Source of the DNA: Bacteroidetes bacterium UBA3022
GTDB taxonomy: Bacteria; Bacteroidota; Bacteroidia; Chitinophagales; BACL12
Assembly: GCA_002346225.1 (NCBI GenBank)
Contig: DDYY01000070.1
Location: 1-22,048, forward strand
DNA length: 22,048 nt
Reading direction: 5' to 3'
Shown here: piece after piece, positions 9,110 to 15,454 of the stretch
How the letters are laid out: each line of letters opens with the position of its first letter
Position numbering within the stretch: the first letter of the stretch is position 1
Notes under the pieces: generated by a model
Database searches by the model: none
Seen by the model: only the letters and a program-made list of their open reading frames with translations
What the model was told of the DNA's origin: nothing
Position numbers and translations under genes: made by a program

Positions 9110-9315
9110 GGGCATTCCTCATAGCGGTTGTGTACGATATTTTTATCAAGATGCTCAATGCGCTGATGCTTTCCATCAATACCTTCACCACACTGGGCTT
9201 CGGTGAAATTCCCATCAAGGGGCTGCCGCGCTACCTGGCCATTGTACAGGGGTTTATCGGCTGGTTCATGTTAACGCTGTTCTCTGTGTCGTTGATATCT
9301 CAGCTGCTGCATTGA
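9100..9315 (+). pseudogene. C-terminal fragment of a potassium-channel (Ion_trans_2) protein
   Basis: The frame after a TAG at 9094 encodes one hydrophobic stretch (LVGAFLIAVVYDIFI), a pore loop with selectivity-filter-like TTLGFGEIP, and a final membrane helix (LAIVQGFIGWFMLTLFSVSLISQLL) ending at TGA 9313-9315. This is the ending of two-helix potassium channel domains (Ion_trans_2). The filter TxGFG is intact. The first helix seems incomplete, no proper start codon is present (only TTG 9100), and anything normally ahead of the pore module is missing. I read it as a 5'-truncated gene. It begins where the lipoprotein remnant ends, in a different frame, suggesting a deletion joined the two. 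A minimal 71-residue channel subunit is a less likely alternative. Confidence 0.7.
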
Positions 9316-9442
9316 TTTTTTGCAGTAACTGCATGCGCGTAACAGCTTAATTTGGTAGTCCAAAGGTGGTTCGCAGTATGTGTTGCATTTTGTTGATTCC
9401 TTATACCTGCTGCCGCAACTGCAATAGCACGCCGAAGGTTAG

Positions 9443-9450
9443 TAGCTTTA
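9443..9450 (+). promoter_or_regulatory. Putative -7 element (TAGCTTTA) for the CDF gene
   Basis: TAGCTTTA matches the Bacteroidota TAnnTTTG -7 consensus at seven of eight positions and lies 7 bases before ATG 9458. I see no good TTTG -33 box at the standard spacing. If real, transcription would start almost at the start codon. Confidence 0.35.
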
Positions 9451-9457
9451 CAACGGG

Positions 9458-10327
9458 ATGAACAACGAGCAGACCGCCATACGCACTACTTATTTCAGCA
9501 TTATCGCCAATACTGCTTTGGCGCTGATAAAAGGTGCGGCGGGGTTTTTTGGAAATTCCTACGCGCTGATAGCAGATGCCATCGAATCCACCACCGATAT
9601 CTTCGCTTCACTGCTGGTGTTGCTGGGCTTTACCTATGCCAAACGACCGGCCGATGATAACCATCCCTACGGCCATGGCAAGATTGAACCGCTGATAACT
9701 TTTATGGTCGTGGCTTTTCTGGTCACTTCGGCCACCATCATCGCCTACAAAAGCATTCAACATATACAGTCGCCGCACAAAGTGCCGGAGCCCTGGACGC
9801 TGCTGGTGCTGGGGGGAATCATCATCTGGAAAGAAATTTCCTACAGGATTGTCCTGCGAAAAAGCAAGGCCATTCACAGCACCTCCCTTCGCGCTGATGC
9901 ATGGCACCATCGCAGCGATGCCATCACTTCGGTAATGGCGTTTCTGGGCATTTCCATTGCACTCATCTTTGGTGAAGGCTATGAAACCGCCGACGACTGG
10001 GCAGCACTGCTGGCCTCTGCTTTCATTCTTTATAACAGTTACCTGATTTTCCGGCCGGCACTGGGAGAGGTAATGGACGAGCATCTGTACGACGATCTGC
10101 TGGAGGAAGTCCGCATCAAATCACTGGAGGTGCAAGGAATAGTGGGTACGGAGAAATGCTTTATCAGAAAAGCAGGTATGCAATACCATGTAGACCTGCA
10201 TGCTATTGTGGATGGGGACATAACGGTAAAAGAAGGACATACCATTGCCCATCAACTGAAAGACCATTTGCGCAGCAGCATACCGCAACTGGGACATGTA
10301 CTCATTCATATAGAACCAGCCTCGTAA
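9458..10327 (+). CDS. Cation diffusion facilitator (CDF) family metal transporter
   Basis: A 289-residue inner-membrane divalent-metal/proton antiporter of the CDF family (FieF/YiiP and ZitB relatives), expected to export Zn, Fe, Mn or Co from the cytoplasm. The family layout is complete: hydrophobic helices from about residue 12, the metal site in helix 2 (D40, E43 and D47 in ADAIESTTD), the loop motif HPYGHGKIEPL after helix 2, and the helix-5 site H150xxxD154 in WHHRSDAITS. A cytoplasmic C-terminal domain from about 205 to 289 contains HVDLHAIVDGD and ends HVLIHIEP, as in FieF-type ferredoxin-like domains. E43 and D47 sit where YiiP has D45 and D49, so metal preference cannot be read off. 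ATG 9458 gives a normal N-terminus. The gene appears monocistronic. Confidence 0.92.
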   Translation: MNNEQTAIRTTYFSIIANTALALIKGAAGFFGNSYALIADAIESTTDIFASLLVLLGFTYAKRPADDNHPYGHGKIEPLITFMVVAFLVTSATIIAYKSIQHIQSPHKVPEPWTLLVLGGIIIWKEISYRIVLRKSKAIHSTSLRADAWHHRSDAITSVMAFLGISIALIFGEGYETADDWAALLASAFILYNSYLIFRPALGEVMDEHLYDDLLEEVRIKSLEVQGIVGTEKCFIRKAGMQYHVDLHAIVDGDITVKEGHTIAHQLKDHLRSSIPQLGHVLIHIEPAS

Positions 10328-10533
10328 TAGGATAGGAGTGTTGTTGCTAGAGCTAATTGTAGCGCATGTTGAAACGGTTATCTATTCTTTTAAAGGCACC
10401 GCGTTTTACCAGAACTATTGTAAGATACCTCAGCGCAATAACCCGGCAACTATTTTTAAGTGCAGCGCGTGGATTTTGGAGTACATGGACGGTATGAAAG
10501 CTTCTTCGTATAAATGATATAATGGCGCATTAG

Positions 10534-10541
10534 TATCTTTC
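10534..10541 (+). promoter_or_regulatory. Putative -7 element (TATCTTTC) for the DUF6671 gene
   Basis: TATCTTTC matches TAnnTTTG at seven of eight positions and ends 8 bases before ATG 10550. The spacing implies a leaderless or nearly leaderless mRNA. No clear -33 TTTG box is visible. The rest of the 222-base gap after the CDF gene shows nothing else I can name. Confidence 0.4.
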
Positions 10542-10549
10542 GCCTTCGT

Positions 10550-11386
10550 ATGTTCAGCGGCAGACAATTGGTCATAGCTACCCAGCACGATAAAGAAAAA
10601 GTGATTGCGCCCATCCTGGAAAAGGAACTGGGCGTTCAATGCCTCATCCCCTCCGGATTCAATACAGATCTGCTGGGCACGTTTACGGGTGAAATAGAAC
10701 GCAACCTGGATCCACTGTCGACAGCCCGGGAAAAATGCCTGCGGGCCATGGAGGTTACCGGCTGTGACCTGGGTGTCGCAAGCGAAGGATCCTTCGGGCC
10801 GCACCCGGAAATGGTGTTTGCTCCTGCTGATGGTGAACTCCTGATTTTTATCGATAAAAAGCAGAACCTGGAGATTGTCGCGCGTAAACTGAGTACGGTC
10901 ACCAACTTCAGTGGCCAGCAGGTTCGGAATGAACAGGAGCTCATGGACTTTGCCCGAAAAGCGCAGTTCCCTTCTCATGCCCTCATCCTGCGACCGGGAA
11001 AAAACGCAGCGACAGACATCGTCAAAGGCATAGTAAACGAGGCAGACCTGCGCGCAGCCTACGATACCCTGTTTGCAAGGTATGGGTCGGTCTTTGTGGA
11101 AACAGATATGCGCGCCATGTACAACCCCATGCGCATGCAGGTGATTGAACAGGCTACTCAATTATTAGCTGCTAAAATGGTATCGCTTTGTCCGAAATGC
11201 CGCACACCCGGATTCAGTGTCACCGATGCTAAACAAGGACTGCCATGCGGACTATGCGGTATGCCCACCCGTTCTACACTGAGCTATATATACGTTTGCA
11301 AGCATTGCAGACACGAAAAGGAAGAGCAGTTTCCACACGGTAAAACCACCGAAGATCCTACCTATTGCGACTACTGCAATCCGTAA
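10550..11386 (+). CDS. DUF6671 family protein with C-terminal zinc-ribbon-like region
   Basis: A 278-residue cytoplasmic protein that I recognise as DUF6671-like; its biochemical function is not established. The N-terminal part opens GRQLVIATQHDKEKVIAPIL and contains conserved-looking blocks such as DPLSTAREKC, ASEGSFGPHPE and FVETDMRAMYNPMRM near residue 200. The last 69 residues carry four CxxC pairs (C214/C217, C233/C236, C250/C253, C273/C276), enough for two treble-clef or ribbon-type zinc sites. There is no signal peptide or membrane segment. ATG 10550 was chosen because it gives the family-like start and follows a promoter-like element. A GNAT gene begins 11 bases after the stop, so the two are probably co-transcribed. 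The name describes family membership, not a known reaction. Confidence 0.82.
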   Translation: MFSGRQLVIATQHDKEKVIAPILEKELGVQCLIPSGFNTDLLGTFTGEIERNLDPLSTAREKCLRAMEVTGCDLGVASEGSFGPHPEMVFAPADGELLIFIDKKQNLEIVARKLSTVTNFSGQQVRNEQELMDFARKAQFPSHALILRPGKNAATDIVKGIVNEADLRAAYDTLFARYGSVFVETDMRAMYNPMRMQVIEQATQLLAAKMVSLCPKCRTPGFSVTDAKQGLPCGLCGMPTRSTLSYIYVCKHCRHEKEEQFPHGKTTEDPTYCDYCNP

Positions 11387-11389
11387 ACC

Positions 11390-11393
11390 GGAG
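11390..11393 (+). promoter_or_regulatory. Shine-Dalgarno GGAG deciding the GNAT start
   Basis: GGAG four bases before ATG 11398 is one of the few recognisable ribosome-binding sites here. It favours this ATG over the upstream in-frame ATG at 11365, which would overlap the DUF6671 gene. Confidence 0.55.
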
Positions 11394-11397
11394 AACC

Positions 11398-11898
11398 ATG
11401 CAAGCACCTGTCACCATTCGATCCGCCACCATAGAGGATGCAGCCGCCATCGCCGACCTCTATAATTATTATATCCTGCATTCCACCGTAACCTTCGAAG
11501 AGCTGCCCGTTTCTGCTGCCGACATGCAGGAAAGGATTGCGCTGGCATTGGAGCAATACGCTTGGTTCATAGCGGAAAAAGAAGGACAACTGATGGGCTA
11601 CGCCTATGCTACTGCCTGGCGCTCGCGAAGCGGCTACCGGTATGCAGCGGAAAGCACAGTGTACGTCCGGCAGGGTGCTGAGCGACAGGGGATAGGTACC
11701 CGCTTGTACGAGGAACTGCTGGCTGCTTTGAAGGTAAAGGGCATGCATGCAGTGGTGGGGGGCATCGTGCTTCCCAATGAAGCCAGTATCAGCTTACACG
11801 AGCAACTCGGCTACCACAAAGTAGCGCACTTTAAAGAGGTGGGCTACAAGTTCGGGCAGTGGCTGGACGTCGGCTACTGGGAAATCCTGCTCTCTTAA
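11398..11898 (+). CDS. GNAT acetyltransferase, phosphinothricin/methionine-sulfone type
   Basis: A 166-residue acetyl-CoA-dependent N-acetyltransferase of the Pat/Bar/YncA branch, which acetylates phosphinothricin, methionine sulfoximine or sulfone, and similar amino-acid analogues. The start MQAPVTIRSATIEDAAAIA leads into LYNYYILHSTVTFEE, the hallmark opening of this branch. The acetyl-CoA site is seen as VRQGAERQGIGTRLYEELL (Q/RxxGxG/A), followed by GGIVLPNEASISLHEQLGY and GYKFGQWLDVGYWE, again branch-specific. Length is standard. ATG 11398 has a GGAG upstream and avoids overlap with the DUF6671 gene, 11 bases before. Resistance to a herbicide-like natural product is possible, but chromosomal members often act on ordinary metabolites, so the substrate is left open. 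Confidence 0.88.
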   Translation: MQAPVTIRSATIEDAAAIADLYNYYILHSTVTFEELPVSAADMQERIALALEQYAWFIAEKEGQLMGYAYATAWRSRSGYRYAAESTVYVRQGAERQGIGTRLYEELLAALKVKGMHAVVGGIVLPNEASISLHEQLGYHKVAHFKEVGYKFGQWLDVGYWEILLS

Positions 11899-11954
11899 AT
11901 GGTCTTCCATGCCTGGCATTTCTACGCCTGAAAAGGGGAAGAGGAATGCGGTGA

Positions 11955-11988
11955 AATCGCCCTTTATGGCGCATTATCGCTGTTTTTT
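11955..11988 (+). terminator. Weak candidate terminator after the GNAT gene
   Basis: AATCGCC and GGCGCATT can pair with one bulge around CTTTAT, and TTTTTT (11983-11988) follows nine bases further on. The gap between stem and T-run makes this a marginal call. Confidence 0.3.
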
Positions 11989-12068
11989 ATGAGGATAATG
12001 GGTGGAAAAGTAATGATAACAACACCTTAACTTATGCTTCTGTTAGTGTAATGTTAATGTAATATATT

Positions 12069-12076
12069 TACTTTAG
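12069..12076 (+). promoter_or_regulatory. Putative -7 element (TACTTTAG) for the TonB-dependent receptor
   Basis: TACTTTAG is one mismatch from TAnnTTTG. It lies in an AT-rich stretch unlike the flanking genes, 29 bases before ATG 12106. A leader of about 20 bases would result. No convincing -33 box is seen at the standard spacing. Confidence 0.4.
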
Positions 12077-12105
12077 CACCTGATTAAAAACCAAATCCAA
12101 ACATT

Positions 12106-15100
12106 ATGAAACATCGTTTACACTTCGTGTTAGCGGTAGTCGGCATCCTTTTCAGTTCGATGGTATTCGGACAAGGTGTTACTACCGGATCCATGAATGG
12201 TCTCGTTAAGGGTTCCGACGGAGAAACCCTCCCGGGAGCGAACGTAGTTGCCGTCCACACACCAACGGGCAGCACCTACGGAACCGTAACCCGTGAAGAC
12301 GGCCGTTTTAACCTTCCCAACATCCGCGTCGGCGGACCGTACACGGTTACTGTATCTTTCATCGGATACCAGAACTTTGTGCAGTCAGGTCTGAATGTGA
12401 ACCTCGGACAAGACCTTTATCTCGCTGTCGATTTGAGTGAAGATGCGCAGGTACTGGAGGCAGTGGTCATCAATGCCGGTTCTGATGTCATCAATTCCGA
12501 CAGGACGGGTGCCCAGACCAAAATTGATGAAGCTACCATCAATACGGTGCCTACCATCAACAGGGACATTTCCGATTTCGCTAAGCTGACACCACAGGCG
12601 AGTGTAAACGGAGAAGGTATCAATATCGCCAACACCAATAACCGTTTCAATGCCATCTTTATTGATGGTGCTGTCAACAACGATGTATTTGGTCTGGCAG
12701 CATCGGGTACCAACGGCGGACAAACCGGAATTTCTCCCATCGCCCTGGATGCGATAGAGCAGTTCCAGATTTCTGTGGCTCCCTACGATGTGACGCTGGG
12801 TGGTTTCGCCGGTGGCGGAATCAATGCGGTGACCAGAAGTGGTACCAATGAAATAGAAGGTTCGGTGTATTTCTTCACCAGAAATCAGACACTCACCGGT
12901 CGCACCAACCCTTATGTATACGATCCGCAGGATACCTTACCCCTCAATGATGAAGTGCTGGATTCATTGCGCACCCGAGTGCCGAATTATGCATCCAATA
13001 TCATCGGTTTCCGCTTGGGTGGTCCGCTGGTGAAAGACAAGGCGTTTTTCTTTGTGAATGCCGAGTTGCAGCGGGAAAACACCCCACAACCCTTTGTATT
13101 CAGCAATTATCAGGGCGACCTGTTGCAGGAGGATATTGATAACCTGGCGAGTGTTTTACAGAATCAGTACGGTTACGATCCGGGTGGGTACCTCAACAAT
13201 GCCAGAATCCTGACCTCCGATAAATTTCTGGTGAAACTGGATTACAACCTCAACAGCACGCACAAACTGAGCCTGCGCCACAGCTATGTGAAAGGTGTTT
13301 CTACCTCACCGCAGGCTTCCAACAACACCAACATCAACTTCGAGAACGGCGGTATTCTGTTCCCAACCACTACCAACAGCACAGCCCTCGAGTTGAACAG
13401 TCTGTTTAATAGTGAAATGTCGAATAACCTGATCATAGGTTATACCAACGTGATGGACGACCGTGATGCCATGGGAGCTGATTTCCCCAGAGTACGCATC
13501 CGCGACGGTTCCGGTAATATCTTCTTCGGAAGTGAGGAATTCTCCACTGCCAACCAGTTGAACCAGGGTATCTTTACCATTACCGATAACCTGAAACTGT
13601 ACAAGGGCAAGCATACCTTCACCATCGGTACGCACAACGAATTCTACAGCATCTACAACCTCTTCATCCGCCAGGCTTTCGGCTCTTACGATTACAACAG
13701 CCTCGATGATTTCCTGAACGGTGGCATTCCGCGTTCGTATGCAGTGAGCTACTCCCTCGTCGATGATGTGGTAGGAGATGGTTCCGCAGCTGCTGCTGAC
13801 TTCAACGCTATGCAACTCGGATTGTACGGACAGGATAAGATTCAAGTCAATGAAAAATTGAATGTAACTTTGGGCCTGCGTTTCGATATGCCCATCTTCA
13901 CCCAGGATCCTGTTGTAGATAATTACTTCAACGATACAGCTATTGCCAACATTGAAGCTGCAGGCTACGACCTGGGCGGTGCGCGTTCCGGACAAATGCC
14001 CGGTTCTCAACTGATGATAAGCCCACGCATCGGCTTCAACTACGATGTGAAAGGCGACCAGACCTTCCAGATTCGCGGTGGTGTGGGCATCTTCACCAGC
14101 CGTATTCCATTTGTATGGCCTGCCGGTTCCTACACCAACAACGGTGTGCTGGTGGGTGGTACCTTCCAGGATGAAGAAGACATCATTGCCAACCTGCCCG
14201 ACTTTGTGTTCGAACCCAATCCTTACGGTCAGTACCAGCTGAGCGACTTCGGTGGTACGGATGCTATTCCGCAGGGACAGATGGACATCTTTGTGGAAGA
14301 CTTTAAGTTCCCGCAGGTGTTGAGGGCAAGTGCTGCCATCGATAAGAAATTACCGAACGATATGTTCGCTACCATCGAAGGTATCCTTACCAAGACCCTG
14401 AACAATGTGGTGTACTACAATGTCAACCAGGAAATGACTTCCAGCAATTTCGAAGGTCCGGACAACCGTCCTTTCTGGCCCAGCACCAAAATTGAGCCCA
14501 ACTATTCCCGCGTTATTTTAGGCGATAATACCAGTGAAGGATACGGTTATTCCATCACTGCGCAACTGCAGAAAAACTTCAGCCGCAACTTCACCGCCAG
14601 TCTGGCTTACACCTATGGCGATGCTTATGCTATCAACGACGGAACTTCTTCTCAGAACTCTTCTCAGTGGAGGTTCATGGAGAACGTGAACGGCCGTAAC
14701 AACCTCGATTTGACCCGCTCTGATTTTGCTATGGGAGCGCGGGTGGTAGGTTTCATCAGCAAGCGTTTTGAATACGGCAACAACTTCGCTACAACGCTGG
14801 CATTGTTCTACAGCGGACAGTCCGGAAGGCCTTTCTCTTACATCTACAACAGCTCTTTGCAGAGAGATGACAGCGGTCTGGCCGACCTGATTTTTGTACC
14901 GGATACCCAGGATGATATTGTGCTGGTAGAAACCACTACTGCCGGTTCTGTGGAGGATCAATGGGCTGCACTCGACGCCTTCATCACAGGCGATGAGTAT
15001 CTGAATTCCCGTCGCGGCGACTACGCTGAGCGCAACGGCGACCGTACTCCATTCGAAAACATCTGGGATCTTAAAATCATCCAGGATGTGATGGTTAACA

Positions 15101-15357
15101 TCGGTGAGACCGATAATACCTTACAGGTGTCACTCGATATCCTCAACTTCGCCAACCTGTTGAACCCGCGCTGGGGCAACGATTACTTCCTTGCCAACGA
15201 CAACTACAGTCTGTTGCGCTTCGAAGGATGGCAGGATGATGTTACCGGTGGTACGCCCACCTTCAGCTTTACCGAACCCGCCAATGACATCTGGTCATTG
15301 AATGACCTGAGCAGCCGCTGGAGGATTCAGTTCGGCGTACGTTACATCTTTAATTAA
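12106..15357 (+). CDS. Oar-like TonB-dependent outer-membrane receptor with carboxypeptidase-regulatory domain
   Basis: A 1083-residue outer-membrane beta-barrel of the Oar/TonB-dependent-receptor type, presumably energised by TonB-ExbBD; the ligand is unknown. It opens with a signal peptide (MKHRLHFVLAVVGILFSSMVFG, residues 1-22). A CarboxypepD_reg-like beta-sandwich follows (about 27-110: NGLVKGSDGETLPGANVVA, then DGRFNLPNIRVGGPYTVTV). The plug domain spans about 125-250, with TVPTINRDISDFAKLTPQ, ANTNNRFNAIFIDGA, and DAIEQFQISVAPYDVTLGGF, all typical of Oar proteins. The rest is barrel, ending WRIQFGVRYIFN, an aromatic C-terminal beta signal. No SusD-like partner follows, so this is not a SusCD pair. 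The gene stands alone, with its own promoter candidate and a strong terminator. In Myxococcus, Oar has been linked to export of a developmental protease; whether that holds here is unknown. Confidence 0.92.
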   Translation: MKHRLHFVLAVVGILFSSMVFGQGVTTGSMNGLVKGSDGETLPGANVVAVHTPTGSTYGTVTREDGRFNLPNIRVGGPYTVTVSFIGYQNFVQSGLNVNLGQDLYLAVDLSEDAQVLEAVVINAGSDVINSDRTGAQTKIDEATINTVPTINRDISDFAKLTPQASVNGEGINIANTNNRFNAIFIDGAVNNDVFGLAASGTNGGQTGISPIALDAIEQFQISVAPYDVTLGGFAGGGINAVTRSGTNEIEGSVYFFTRNQTLTGRTNPYVYDPQDTLPLNDEVLDSLRTRVPNYASNIIGFRLGGPLVKDKAFFFVNAELQRENTPQPFVFSNYQGDLLQEDIDNLASVLQNQYGYDPGGYLNNARILTSDKFLVKLDYNLNSTHKLSLRHSYVKGVSTSPQASNNTNINFENGGILFPTTTNSTALELNSLFNSEMSNNLIIGYTNVMDDRDAMGADFPRVRIRDGSGNIFFGSEEFSTANQLNQGIFTITDNLKLYKGKHTFTIGTHNEFYSIYNLFIRQAFGSYDYNSLDDFLNGGIPRSYAVSYSLVDDVVGDGSAAAADFNAMQLGLYGQDKIQVNEKLNVTLGLRFDMPIFTQDPVVDNYFNDTAIANIEAAGYDLGGARSGQMPGSQLMISPRIGFNYDVKGDQTFQIRGGVGIFTSRIPFVWPAGSYTNNGVLVGGTFQDEEDIIANLPDFVFEPNPYGQYQLSDFGGTDAIPQGQMDIFVEDFKFPQVLRASAAIDKKLPNDMFATIEGILTKTLNNVVYYNVNQEMTSSNFEGPDNRPFWPSTKIEPNYSRVILGDNTSEGYGYSITAQLQKNFSRNFTASLAYTYGDAYAINDGTSSQNSSQWRFMENVNGRNNLDLTRSDFAMGARVVGFISKRFEYGNNFATTLALFYSGQSGRPFSYIYNSSLQRDDSGLADLIFVPDTQDDIVLVETTTAGSVEDQWAALDAFITGDEYLNSRRGDYAERNGDRTPFENIWDLKIIQDVMVNIGETDNTLQVSLDILNFANLLNPRWGNDYFLANDNYSLLRFEGWQDDVTGGTPTFSFTEPANDIWSLNDLSSRWRIQFGVRYIFN

Positions 15358-15382
15358 TACATATTGATTTTGTAATATGGAT

Positions 15383-15414
15383 ACGGCCGCAGTTTACTGC
15401 GGCCGTTTTCTTTT
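15383..15414 (+). terminator. Strong intrinsic terminator after the TonB-dependent receptor
   Basis: ACGGCCGCAG (15383-15392) and CTGCGGCCGT (15397-15406) form a perfect 10-bp GC-rich stem with a TTTA loop. The tail TTTTCTTTT follows. It serves the plus-strand gene. On the minus strand no T-run follows, so it would be less effective for the convergent mutS2 transcript, which ends about 50 bases away. Confidence 0.92.
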
Positions 15415-15454
15415 GTGTGGATTATTGAAAAGGGATAATGGCTTGAGCTTTGGA

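Noticed and set aside
9321..9333. Palindrome TGCAGTAACTGCA after the channel fragment
   Set aside because: The arms are short, the T-run is on the wrong side for a plus-strand terminator, and in the minus direction the hairpin would be followed by A residues.
10430..11161. 243-residue minus-strand reading frame
   Set aside because: It lies antisense to the well-supported DUF6671 gene and has no family features.
13306..14010. 234-residue minus-strand reading frame inside the receptor gene
   Set aside because: It is a shadow of the barrel-encoding part of the Oar-like receptor.
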